Origin: Tubiluchus corallicola
Lineage: Eukaryota; Priapulida; Priapulimorpha; Priapulimorphida; Tubiluchidae
DNA: 33,851 nucleotides
Assembly: GCA_030141605.1 (NCBI GenBank)
Contig: JAQGDQ010000686.1
Coordinates: 64,001 to 97,851, forward strand
Reading direction: 5' to 3'
Shown: positions 17,999 to 28,199 of the stretch, piece by piece
Layout: the number at the start of each line of letters is the position of its first letter
Numbering within the stretch: position 1 is the first letter of the stretch
The notes under the pieces: generated by a model
Seen by the model: only the letters and a program-made list of their open reading frames with translations
What the model was told of the DNA's origin: nothing
Databases searched by the model: none
Position numbers and translations under genes: made by a program

Positions 17999-20229
17999 TG
18001 GGTTGGCGGGGAATTCCGTTAATTGAGCACACAAATAAATAGCATACTTGAAGCGGAGTATGCACTGAGTAATAGGCATGAAATACTGAACAATTGAACA
18101 ATATTCATGAAATTGAGAACACAACTGAGGATCATGCACAAATGTGTTTTCCCAGTTTTATTATTTCTTTTTAATTTTATTGCAGTATATTTGCTTTGCT
18201 CCATGTATTTTGTGGTTTGAGAATTAGGTATTGACAGGTTTGAGAATTAGGTAAGAAGTAGGGATTGACATTTAAGATTTATAATTATATGTTTCTGGAA
18301 TGTTGTTACCTGAATATTTTTCAGTTGAGTGTTCTGTGCATTACTTGTTGTTTGTTGTGGAACTGGTTATTGGAAATTGCAGGACTGTACTGGAATCTTG
18401 CATTGGCATGCTTTGCGGCCTTCGCTTGTTGTTGGCTTTGGCCACCTTGTGGTGATTTTTGGCCTGGTCACGTGATCAATTTGATCGGTGTCACAGGCCT
18501 ACTGTGAAGTGAGGACGTGTCATGGTGGGTTGATAAGATGTTGTCGTTATCTGTTGCAATTGCTTATGATTTGGGGTTAATAACGTACGTATACAATCTA
18601 ATTACTTTACAATATTTAAATTTACTATTAGATAACAGCTATTTATTGATTAATGCGACTGTGCAGTGTGAAACTCTGAATTATGTAAAATTGACTTTTG
18701 GCTAGTGTTATTTTTTGTCATTTGTTTATGGTTTTGTTTAGATGGAATGATATGTTTTGGTAAATAAAGAGGGAAGAAAGAGCAAAATGTAATCTAGCTT
18801 CAAATTTGGTTTTGAAAGCCCAAACAAGGACATACTAATTATGGTATTCATTTACCACGTTTTTAGGCTACATTGACAATGGCAACTGAGTCTGCTGAAA
18901 CGTTTGTCAAATATTATATATATTTGTTCAAGATTCCATAAATTTCAATCAACCATGATGCCACGGCATTTTTGTGATATATTACCCTTGTGATATAGGC
19001 AAGCCTATTGCTATTAACATAAACTTCCGACCTCTTGCTTCACAAAAGGTCTTGTGAATCTAAGTGGAGCTACAAACTACATAGTTAATGTACAGTTTTG
19101 GTAATGAAAACAGAGAATGATTTCATTACATTTCAGCGTTGTAGTCAAATCTTTCAGCTCAAGTCCAGCTCGAGTCCCAAGTCCTTGGGGATCAGGTCTG
19201 AATAAAGTTTTAAGTCGCTGAGTCAAGTCTCAAGTTATTACGCCCAAAATCAAATCCGGAGTCATATTCCTGTGTTCAACTTCAAATTGAGTTTTGAGTA
19301 AAAGCAATCCAAGATTTAGTCAATTCCCAAGTTCGTGTTTAATGTTAATAAACTATTCTTGTTAATTTAGGGTTATTCTGCAAACTACTGCACTAAATTT
19401 ATGCGTAATATTGAGTATAAATCAGACTCTGTGCAACACAAATTGTTTTTCAAAAGGTTTTATACTTAATAACAGATTTGCAGTGGTGTAATATTAAGTA
19501 TCCATCACAAAAAAGTGACATTACAACCAGTACATGTAGTACTATTTGCAATCAATAGGAAGTTATTCAAATTACTTCTTACACTTGGGAAGCACTATGT
19601 CCAAGATTACAGAAGATCATGATTCCGTAACAGTTCCATAACATCTTGATTCCAAACAGAAATTTTGTCCCCCTAGAGATATGCATGTACAGAAAGCTCT
19701 GAATAATATTCTACATTGTATAATGTATGGCATTTTAATATTTTCTGTTCTGTTGAAAAATCCTTTATTTCGCGAAGGAAAAAAGAAAACAGAGGCAGTA
19801 ATTTAAATCAGGTGTGAGACTGACAATTATCTGTGTTCCTAATTGCACTTGCCATATACTTGTCTTAAAAGTCACAAAAAACATCAATGAGATTGTATCT
19901 CTATCTAAATCTCTATCTGAATCTCTTTGGTATTAAAGGGTTAACCTGAAATCTAAACAGACCAAAACTGATGACAAATGATTTCAGTTAACAAGTTTTG
20001 TCAACACAATGTTTTCAAGCACATTTTTCAAACAGTAAAAAAGAGACTTTATGCTCCTGCTTATGTCAAAAAGAATGACAAAAACAACTACAACAGTACA
20101 AACACAAAATGGATCAATTTCGAAAAAAAACTGTTAAAACTGTAAACTACATTTGATCTACATTTGAAAATGAAAGCAGTACAAAAACATTTTGTGTAGC
20201 ACTCAGATTAAATTTAAAACGCTATAATA
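17999..20229. repeat. Array spacer copy a (after pseudogene 7)
   Basis: Nearly identical to 24249-26170 and alignable with 29100-31230. Contents in order: AATAAA just after the stop; TAATAGGCATGAAATACTGA; an extra segment at about 18377-18834; ACAATGGCAACTGA; TAGTCAAATCTTTCAGCTC with the AAGTC minisatellite (19140-19290); ACATTACAACCAGTA (19518); CTTGTCTTAAAAGTCACAAA (19859); CAAACAGTAAAAAAGAGACT (20029). No gene. Confidence 0.8.
18377..18834. repeat. About 455-bp segment present in only some spacers
   Basis: Lies between GGAAATTGCAGG and TACTAATTATGGTATTC. The same segment is at 24604-25056; its right part alone heads the tandem copy at 26182. The spacers at 29458-29480 and 5577-5610 run past this point without it. 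It is probably an insertion or a sequence lost elsewhere. No terminal repeats or coding homology recognised. Confidence 0.5.
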
Positions 20230-20701
20230 AAAAATGCACAAACATTTCACGCAGCATAAACTGAATCTATGCAGACATGATAACATACGTATACCGTGTG
20301 TCTAATTATAAAATGTTTTTATAGTCGCATGGAGCACTTTACTTGTACTACATTATTGTTGAACAAATGCGGCCAATATCTATCATATTTATATGAACAG
20401 AAACATTGTGATCATCTGTATAAGTGCCCTTAAATGTAAATAATAATATACTGCATCAATGCAGGTCGAGAATGATCAATATAAGGAAGCTTTTAACATC
20501 ATTCTGCAATGTCAGTGTGTTTGAAGAATTAGCCCTCACAAAGAAAAGGTACATAAACACTCAACAAAATAAAACAAAGCCTCAGAGTCACAGTCAAACT
20601 CGCTCTATTTCCTGTGACCGGTGCATTTCACAAAAAGCAGTGGTGCACTTCTTGCACGCAGCTCTGACTTTTGCTTTTTGAAAAATAAAAATACTGTGAA
20701 C
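20230..20701 (+). promoter_or_regulatory. Conserved upstream block of receptor gene 8
   Basis: Begins AAAATGCACAAACATTTCAC and ends CTTTTTGAAAAATAAAAATA before CTGTGAACATG. Nearly identical to 27729-28199 and 31241-31712: GATAACATACGT, TCGCATGGAGCACTTTACTT, TTGTTGAACAAATGCGGCC, AGAAACATTGTG and TTAGCCCTCACAAAGAAAA. The frame upstream of the ATG is open back to a TGA at 20615-20617, but has no in-frame ATG. Confidence 0.45.
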
Positions 20702-21619
20702 ATGAATTCGACTTCATTTCCGGTGGATTCTGCTGCAGCAAATACAACAGAAGCTGCAGACATTCTTGTAATTGATTTTTCATTGATCGTAATTATGGTG
20801 CTGCTGTTCACATTATCCGACTTGGCTATAATTACAGGAAACTTATTAGTGTTGATTGCAATTTATAAGATTCCTCGCTTACAAACAAAAACGAATGCTT
20901 TTGTAGCATCGCTTGCAGTGACTGACTTACTTGTCGCCATACCTGTTCTAATAGAAATCATGGAGCTCATCTATCCAGCTGTGAGATTAAACCTCATATA
21001 CACATTGATACTGTACACATATGAAAGTTCAATGATGAATGCAAGTATATATCATCTGTGCCTGATTGCTGCTGAAAGATATGTGGCTGTTGTTCATCCA
21101 TTCAAGTATCACATCATAGTGAAGAAAAACGCCATTGTTGCAGCACTTTGTACTATTTGGACTTTTGCTTTGATACAGGCACTTATTTTTCCTTTGAATA
21201 ACATTTTTTCTGCACGCAATTTATCAATTCTCATCCTTATTTCATCATTTTACTTACCAGTATTTGTGATTCTTGTGCTGTATGTCCTAATTTGGAGAAC
21301 GGCAAGAAGGCACGTCTTACAGATACACAGTCGTGGTCAAGAAAGCCATCCAAATGTGATGCAAATGAAAGCAACAAAAACTTTAGCCATTGTTACCTTT
21401 GCTTTTCTGGTATGTTGGGGTCCTTTATCACTGTATGAGATGTTTTGTTATATATCATCTCAAGAAACGAAATATGAAACATACCAGATTTTATTTACCC
21501 TTGGAATTATCAACAGTGCTGTTAATCCAATCGTGTATGCATTTTCTAGCACTGACTTTAGATGGGCATTCAAGAATATTTTGTTCCCACAACGGTCAAT
21601 TGTAAGGGAGATCCATTAA
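20702..21619 (+). CDS. Class A (rhodopsin-like) GPCR, intact, ECL2 type B
   Basis: 305 residues, intronless. ATG of MNSTSFPVD chosen because it is the first in-frame ATG and matches the paralogs. TM1 TGNLLVLIAIYK, TM2 ASLAVTDLLVA, TM3 ending AERYVAVVHPF, ICL2 of the VKKNAIVAALC type, ECL2 FPLNNIFSARNLS, TM5 FYLPVF, TM6 FLVCWGPL, TM7 NPIVY, helix 8 FRWAFKNILF. Position 3.32 is Glu followed by Ser (TYESSMMNAS). The canonical TM3/ECL2 cysteines are missing. The tail is extended (QRSIVREIH) because the stop after the FPH/FPQ position has been lost. Role: orphan membrane receptor. The closest copies are the pseudogenes 28200-29119 and 1571-2460 in the N-terminal half. Confidence 0.93.
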   Translation: MNSTSFPVDSAAANTTEAADILVIDFSLIVIMVLLFTLSDLAIITGNLLVLIAIYKIPRLQTKTNAFVASLAVTDLLVAIPVLIEIMELIYPAVRLNLIYTLILYTYESSMMNASIYHLCLIAAERYVAVVHPFKYHIIVKKNAIVAALCTIWTFALIQALIFPLNNIFSARNLSILILISSFYLPVFVILVLYVLIWRTARRHVLQIHSRGQESHPNVMQMKATKTLAIVTFAFLVCWGPLSLYEMFCYISSQETKYETYQILFTLGIINSAVNPIVYAFSSTDFRWAFKNILFPQRSIVREIH

Positions 21620-21834
21620 GTGAGCGCACACTCGAATAACATACTTGAGGCAAAGTATGCACCGAGTAATAAGCATGAAATGAACAGCATTCTTGATATG
21701 AAACACAGAATGAGGATTGAACATCATGCACAAATGTGTTTTTCCAGTTTTATTATTTGTTTTCAATTTTATTGTGGAATGTTTGACTTGCACCGAAAAA
21801 GAGAATGATTTCATTACATTTTAGTTATGTATTT
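21620..21834. other. 3' flank of receptor gene 8
   Basis: Starts as a diverged version of the 24249-24440 flank (AGTAATAAGCATGAAAT, AACATCATGCACAAATGTG, TTTTATTATTTGTTTTCAAT). It then jumps to the AGAGAATGATTTCATTACAT patch that lies about 900 bp further on in other spacers, so the middle of the spacer is deleted here. Confidence 0.6.
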
Positions 21835-22397
21835 ATGTCTTAGCAGACGCTAAACATTTAATCAATTGCCAAGCGGTTGACGCTCTCGTTGCAAATCATG
21901 TTGTCAAAGATGCAGGTACAGTAATCAGATGGTGTTCCTTGTTACTTACAAGACTAAATATCGTACAGCAAATAACAGCAATATAAGTCAACAGACGATT
22001 CAGAACAGATTTTCAACGTTTTTATAACTACGAGAACTTTGTTGGCCAACTTCTTCACGAGAAAATGAAGCAGCTGACCTTGAAGGAATTTCTGTAATTT
22101 TTTCAAATAAACAGACGTAGAAAAGTCTGTGATTTAGAAAAGTATACTTTTTAATTTATTGCTCATCCATTTATATAAGTTAATATTTTAAAATACTTTT
22201 TCTAATTTTAACTGCACAAAGGAATTTAGGGATTAGTTCGTTTCTAAAATTCATTAAAAACCGTTGCAGTGCATGGTAAGCTGATGATTCGTACCTCTAT
22301 ACCTGTAATACTACACCCATCGGTTAATAGGTTCAGTCGGTTAATTGGGTCAAAACACGTCGTGCCCAAATTGAGTCTATTAAGCGGGCACCTACTG
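21835..22397 (+). mobile_element. 3' end of a Tigger/pogo-like DNA transposon
   Basis: A coding remnant ends at TAA 22095-22097 with YNYENFVGQLLHEKMKQLTL then KEFL, resembling the end of Tigger-type transposases (QTxITDFF-like finish). The 3' terminus carries GTTCAGTCGGTTAATTGGGT, TGAGTCTATTAAGCGGGC and a final CCTACTG (22391-22397) followed by TA. The flank resumes at once with CCGAGTTTACATCAGAC, as after the 6413-6495 remnant; TAATATTGAGTTTAAATCAG in spacers at 25625 and 26915 is the empty site. The 5' end and the DDE domain are missing. Confidence 0.6.
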
Positions 22398-22913
22398 TAC
22401 CGAGTTTACATCAGACTATGTGCAACACAAATTATTTTACAAATGGTTTCACATTTTAAAAAACAGTTTTGCAGTGGTGTTATATTGAGTTTGCATAACA
22501 TAAAAGTGACATTACAACCAGTAGTACTAATTACAATCTACAAGAAGTTGTTCGATGTATTACACTGGGGAAGCACTATATCAAATAGGTTCTTACCTGA
22601 CAAAACCAAGCTCGTTGTAGTCTTATTAACAAGGCACTTTAACTGAAGGCATAATTATGTATAAATAAAGATGTATATATTATCGTGGTAGTTATCACTG
22701 TCCGATTATCATCATTATTATTATAGCCATCACCATTTACTTCCATTGTTGTCACTAACAGCTTCAACAATGACAAAACCAACAACAACGGTAACAGAAA
22801 CAACACAGAACAATTTCCAAAAAACCGTTAAAACTTTAATCTACATATGAAAGTGAAAACACCACAAAATGAATTTTGTGAAACATTCAGATAAAATTGA
22901 AATCGCTATAATA
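22398..22913. repeat. Spacer module before receptor gene 9
   Basis: To about 22650 it matches 6498-6748 (GTGCAACACAAATTATTTTA, ACATTACAACCAGTAGTACT, CTTATTAACAAGGCACTTTA). After that comes an ATC-rich stretch and TTCCAAAAAACCGTTAAAAC resembling 20115. The open frame across 22269-22646 is made of repeat sequence and is not a gene. Confidence 0.6.
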
Positions 22914-23339
22914 AAAAATGCACAAACATTTCATGCAGCATAAGCTGAGTCTATGCATGCGATACTAATATATGTATAGTCTGTGCCTAATTGCAAAATG
23001 TCTTCACTGATGCATGCAGCACTTTAGCTGTATTACACTATTGTTCAATGAATGCGGCTGATATCAATCATATTTATACAAACAAAAACATTGTGATCAT
23101 CTCAATAAGTGCACTTTGACGTCAATCACATTATACTGCATTAATGAAGCATGAGATCGGTGCTTTTAACATCGCTCTGGCAGACCAAACACTTGCCAGC
23201 ATCAAAGCCTCGTTGCCGAACTCGCTCTGTGCTGTGACTGCTGATTTAAAATTTTGGTGGATTTTCCCAAAGACAGGAGTGCATTATGTTTGTATGCAGC
23301 TCTGATTTTGGCTTTTTGAAAAGTAAAAATACTGTGAAC
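22914..23339 (+). promoter_or_regulatory. Conserved upstream block of receptor gene 9
   Basis: A diverged member of the upstream-block family: AAAAAATGCACAAACATTTC, TATAGTCTGTGCCTAATTGC, TGCAGCACTTTAGCTGTATT, AACATTGTGATCATCT. Proximally TTTAAAATTTTGGTGGATTT, TATGCAGCTCTGATTTTGGC and GTGAACATG. It lacks about 60 bp of the middle block found in other copies. Confidence 0.4.
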
Positions 23340-24248
23340 ATGAATTCGACTTCATCTTCAGTGGATATTGCTGCAGCAAGTACAACAGAAGCTGTTGACA
23401 TTCTTGTAGCTGATTTATCATTGATTGTAATTACAGTGCTGTTGCTCACATTATCCGACTTGGCTATAATTACTGGAAACTTATTAGTTTTGATTGCAAT
23501 TTATAAGATTTCTCGCTTAAAAACAAAAACGAATGCTTTTGTAGCATCGCTTGCAGTGACTGACTTACTTGTTGCCATACCTGTTCTAATAGAAATCACG
23601 GTGATCTTTTATCCGGCAATGAGATTAAACCTCATATACACATTTATACTGTACACATTTGAATTTTCAATGATGAATGCAAGTATATATCATCTGTGCC
23701 TGATAGCTGCTGAAAGATATATAGCTGTTGTTCATCCATTCAGGTATCATACCATCGTAAGAAAAGAAACCATTATCGCTGCACTTTGCATTACTTGGGC
23801 TTTTGCTTTGATTCAGGCACAGATTTTTGTTAATTTGAATTTGAGTAACATTTTCAAAGGCATCGCTACACTGAGCTCATCAATTATTTATATTTTAACA
23901 TTTTATTTACCAGTATTTGTGATTCTAGTGCTGTATGCCCTAATTTGGAGAACCGCAAGAAGGCACGTCTTACAGATACACAGTCGTGGTCAAGAAAGCC
24001 ATCCAAATGTGATGCAAATGAAAGCAACAAAAACTTTAGCCATTGTTACCTTTGCTTTTCTGGTATGCTGGGGTCCTTTGTCTCTGTATGAGACGTTTTC
24101 TTATATATCATCTCAAGAAATGAAATACGAAACAGCTCAGATTTTACTTACCCTTGGAATTATCAACAGTGCTGTTAATCCAATCGTGTATGCATTTTCT
24201 AGCACTGACTTTAGACTGGCATTCAAGAACATTTTATTTCCACATTAG
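23340..24248 (+). CDS. Class A (rhodopsin-like) GPCR, intact, mosaic copy
   Basis: 302 residues from MNSTSSSVDI; an upstream in-frame ATG at 23286 exists, but its 18 extra codons come from 5' flank and are not conserved as coding. Residue positions: GN 46-47, LAVTD 71-75, ERY 125-127, TM5 Pro 191, CWGP 243-246, NPIVY 280-284, helix 8 FRLAFKNILF to 300. Position 3.25, where class A receptors have Cys, is Thr101 and ECL2 has no Cys. Glu at 3.32 is residue 108. TM2-TM3 (PVLIEITVIFYPAMRLNLIY) follows type B genes, while ICL2-TM5 (FRYHTIVRKETI, FVNLNLSNIFKG) follows type A genes, so this is a recombinant. An orphan receptor with the most regular sequence of the array. Confidence 0.94.
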   Translation: MNSTSSSVDIAAASTTEAVDILVADLSLIVITVLLLTLSDLAIITGNLLVLIAIYKISRLKTKTNAFVASLAVTDLLVAIPVLIEITVIFYPAMRLNLIYTFILYTFEFSMMNASIYHLCLIAAERYIAVVHPFRYHTIVRKETIIAALCITWAFALIQAQIFVNLNLSNIFKGIATLSSSIIYILTFYLPVFVILVLYALIWRTARRHVLQIHSRGQESHPNVMQMKATKTLAIVTFAFLVCWGPLSLYETFSYISSQEMKYETAQILLTLGIINSAVNPIVYAFSSTDFRLAFKNILFPH

Positions 24249-26181
24249 TTAGTTGGCGGGGAATTCCGTTAACTGAGCACACAAATAAATAGCATACTTG
24301 AAGCGGAGTATGCACTGAGTAATAGGCATGAAATACTGAACAACTGAACAATGTTCATGAAATTGAGCACACAACTGAGGATCATGCACAAATGTGTTTT
24401 CCCAGTTTTATTATTTCTTTTTAATTTTATTGCAGTATATTTGCTTTGCTCCATGTATTTTGTGGTTTGAGAATTAGGTAAGAAGTAGGGATTGACATTT
24501 AAGATTTATAATTATCTGTTTCTGGAATGTTGTTACCTGGATATTTTTCAGTTGAGTGTTCTGTGCATTACTTGTTGTTTGTGGTGGAACTGGTTATTGG
24601 AAATTGCAGGACTGTACTGGAATCTTGCATTGGCATGCTTTGCGGCCTTCGCTTGTTGTTGGCTTTGGCCACCTTGTGGTGATTTTTGGCCTGGTCACGT
24701 GATCAATTTGATCGGTGTCATAGGCCTACTGTGAAGTGAGGACGTGTCATGGTGGGTTGATAAGATGTTGTCGTTATCTGTTGCAATTGCTTATGATTTG
24801 GGGTAAATAACGTACGTATACAATCTAATTACTTTACAATATTTAAATTTACTATTAGATAACAGCTATTTATTGATTAATGCGACTGTGCAGTGTGAAA
24901 CTCTGAATTATGTAAAATTGACTTTTGGCTAGTGTTATTTTTTTGTCATTTGTTTATGGTTTTGTTTAGATAGAATGATATGTTTTGGTAAATAAAGGGG
25001 GAAGAAATGTAATCTAGCTTCAAATTTGGTTTTGAAAGCCCAAACAAGGACATACTAATTATGGTATTCATTTACCACGTTTTTAGGCTACATTGACAAT
25101 GGCAACTGAGTCTGCTGAAACGTTTGTCAAATATTATATATACTTGTTCAAGATTCAATAAATTTCAATCAACCATGATGCCACGGCATTTTTGTGATAT
25201 ATTTCCCTTGTGATATAGGCAAGCCTATTGCTATTAACATAAACTTCCGACCTTTTGCTTCACAAAGGGTCTTGTGAATCTAAGTGGAGCTACAAACTAC
25301 ATAGTTAATGTACAGTTTTGGTAATGAAAACAGAGAATGATTTCATTACATTTCAGCGTTGTAGTCAAATCTTTCAGCTCAAGTCCAGCTCGAGTCCCAA
25401 GTCCTTGGGGATCAGGTCTGAATAAAGTCTTAAGTTGCTGAGTCAAGTCTCAAGTTATTACGCCCAAAATCAAGTCCTGAGTCATATTCCTGTGTTCAAC
25501 TTCAAATTGAATTTTGAGTAAAAGCAATCCAAGATTTAGTCAATTCCCAAGTTCGTGTTTAATGTTAATAAACTATTCTTGCTAATTCAGGGTTATTCTG
25601 CAAACTACTGCACTAAATTTATGCATAATATTGAGTTTAAATCAGACTCTGTGCAACACAAATTATTTTTCAAAAGGTTTTATACTTAATAACAGATTTG
25701 CAGTGGTGTAATATTAAGTATCCATCACAAAAAAGTGACATTACAACCAGTAGTACTATTTGCAATCAATAGGAAGTTATTCAAATCACTTCTTACACTT
25801 GGGAAGCACTATGTCCAAGATTACAGAAGATCATGATTCCGTAACAGTTCCATAACATCTTGATTCCAAACAGAAATTTTGTCCCCCTAGAGATATGCAT
25901 GTACAGAAAGCTCTGAATAATGTTCTACATTGTATAATCTATGGCATTTTAATATTTTCTGTTCTGTTGAAAAATCCTTTATTTCGCGAAGGAAAAAAGA
26001 AAACTGAGGCAGTAATTTAAATCAGGTGTGAGACTGACAATTATCTGTGTTCCTAATTGCACTTGCCATATACTTGTCTTAAAAGTCACAAAAAACATCA
26101 ATGAGATTGTATCTCTATCTAAATCTCTATCTGAATCTCTTTGGTATTAAAGGGTTAACCTGAAATCTAAATAGACCGAAA
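24249..26181. repeat. Array spacer copy b1 (after receptor gene 9)
   Basis: Near-identical to copy a at 17999-19960. AATAAA follows the stop (about 24285). Includes the 455-bp segment (24604-25056) and the AAGTC minisatellite (25370-25500). It ends at 26181, where the sequence jumps back to the CTCTGAATTATGTAAAATTG found at 24901. No gene. Confidence 0.8.
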
Positions 26182-27728
26182 CTCTGAATTATGTAAAATT
26201 GACTTTTGGCTAGTGTTATTTTTTGTCATTTGTTTATGGTTTTGTTTAGATGGAATGATATGTTTTGGTAAATAAAGAGGGAAGAAAGAGCAAAATGTAA
26301 TCTAGCTTCAAATTTGGTTTTGAAAGCCCAAACAAGGACATACTAATTATGGTATTCATTTACCACGTTTTTAGGCTACATTGACAATGGCAACTGAGTC
26401 TGCTGAAACGTTTGTCAAATATTATATATACTTGTTCAAGAATCAATAAATTTCAATCAACCATGATGCCACGGCATTTTTGTGATATATTTCCCTTGTG
26501 ATATAAGCAAGCCTATTGCTATTAACATAAACTTCCGAGCTCTTGCTTCACAAAGGGTCTTGTGAATCTAAGTGGAGCTACAAACTACATAGTTAATGTA
26601 CAGTTTTGGTAATGAAAACAGAGAATGATTTCATTACATTTCAGCGTTGTAGTCAAATCTTTCAGCTCAAGTCCAGCTCGAGTCCCAAGTCCTTGGGGAT
26701 CAGGTCTGAATAAAGTCTTAAGTCGCTGAGTCAAGTCTCAAGTTATTACGCCCAAAATCAAGTCCTGAGTCATATTCCTGTGTTCAACTTCAAATTGAAT
26801 TTTGAGTAAAAGCAATCCAAGATTTAGTCAATTCCCAAGTTCGTGTTTAATGTTAATAAACTATTCTTGCTAATTCAGGGTTATTCTGCAAACTACTGCA
26901 CTAAATTTATGCATAATATTGAGTTTAAATCAGACTCTGTGCAACACAAATTATTTTTCAAAAGGTTTTATACTTAATAACAGATTTGCAGTGGTGTAAT
27001 ATTAAGTATCCATCACAAAAAAGTGACATTACAACCAGTAGTACTATTTGCAATCAATAGGAAGTCATTCAAATAACTTCTTACACTTGGGAAGCACTAT
27101 GTCCAAGATTACAGAAGATCATGATTCCATAACAGTTCCATAACATCTTGATTCCAAACAGAAATTTTGTCCCCCTAGAGATATGCATGTACAGAAAGCT
27201 CTGAATAATGTTCTACATTGTATAATGTATGGCATTTTAATATTTTCTGTTCTGTTGAAAAATCCTTTATTTCGCGAAGGAAAAAAGAAAACTGAGGCAG
27301 TAATTTAAATCAGGTGTGAGACTGACAATTATCTGTGTTCCTAATTGCACTTGCCATATACTTGTCTTAAAAGTCACAAAAAACATCAATGAGATTGTAT
27401 CTGTATCTAAATCTCTATCTGAATCTCTTTGGTATTAAAGGGTTAACCTGAAATCTAAATAGACCAAAACTGATGACAAATGATTTCAGTTAACAAGTTT
27501 TGTCAACACAATGTTTTGAAGCACAATTTTCAAACAGTAAAAAAGAGACTTTATGCTCCTGCTTATGTCAAAAAGAATGACAAAAACAACTACAACAGTA
27601 GAGACACAAAATGGATCAATTTCGAAAAAAAACTGTGAAAACTGTAAACTACATTTGATCTACATTTGAAAATGAAAGCAGTACAAAAACATTTTGTGTA
27701 GCACTCAGATTAAATTTAAAACGCTATA
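26182..27728. repeat. Array spacer copy b2, tandem duplicate
   Basis: Bases 26182-27462 repeat 24901-26181 with 1281-bp period and only scattered differences. From about 27463 the copy runs on into the distal part of the spacer (CAAACAGTAAAAAAGAGACT), as in copy a at 19970-20229. The join lies in the shared GAAACT of GTGTGAAACTCTG and ACCGAAACTGATG, so microhomology-mediated or unequal crossover is plausible. Confidence 0.88.
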
Positions 27729-28199
27729 ATAAAAAATGCACAAACATTTCACGCAGCATAAACTGAATCTATGTAGACACGATAACATACGTATAGTGTG
27801 TGGCTAATTATAAAATGTTTTCATAGTCGCATGGAGCACTTTACTTGTACTACATTATTGTTGAACAAATGCGGCCAATATCTATCATATTTATATGAAC
27901 AGAAACATTGTGTTCATCTGTATAAGTGCACTTTAATGTAAATAATAATATACTGCATCAATGCAGGTCGAGAATGATCAATATGAGCTTTTAACATCAT
28001 TCTGCAATGTCAGTGTGTTTGAAGAATTAGCCCTCACAAAGAAAATGTACATAACCACTCAACAAAATAAAACAAAGCCTCAGAGTCACAGTCAAACTCG
28101 TTCTATTTCCTGTGACTGGTGCATTTCACAAAAGGCAGTAGTGCACTTCTTGCACGCAGCTCTGACTTTTGCTTTTTGAAAAATAAAAATACTATGAAT
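27729..28199 (+). promoter_or_regulatory. Conserved upstream block of receptor pseudogene 10
   Basis: Almost identical to 20230-20701, with a 5-base difference near 27983 (ATATGAGC against ATATAAGGAAGC). Candidate promoter and 5' UTR. Here GTGAAC has become ATGAAT, giving an additional ATG two codons upstream at 28194. Confidence 0.45.

Noticed and set aside
18265-18507. 80-residue hydrophobic frame, repeated at 24492-24734
   Set aside because: Both copies sit in near-identical duplicated spacers, so shared openness is not evidence of selection. The frame is absent from the other spacers and spans the edge of the 455-bp segment.
20621-20701. In-frame N-terminal extension of receptor genes 8, 10 and 12 from a GTG
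   Set aside because: There is no ATG in the extension, the other intact copies do not share it, and the ATG at MNST has a good context and matches the expected N-terminus length.
22269-22646. 125-residue open frame
   Set aside because: It runs across a transposon end and the repeated spacer module, with no recognisable domain. The equivalent frame at 6205-6414 is shorter and unrelated over much of its length.
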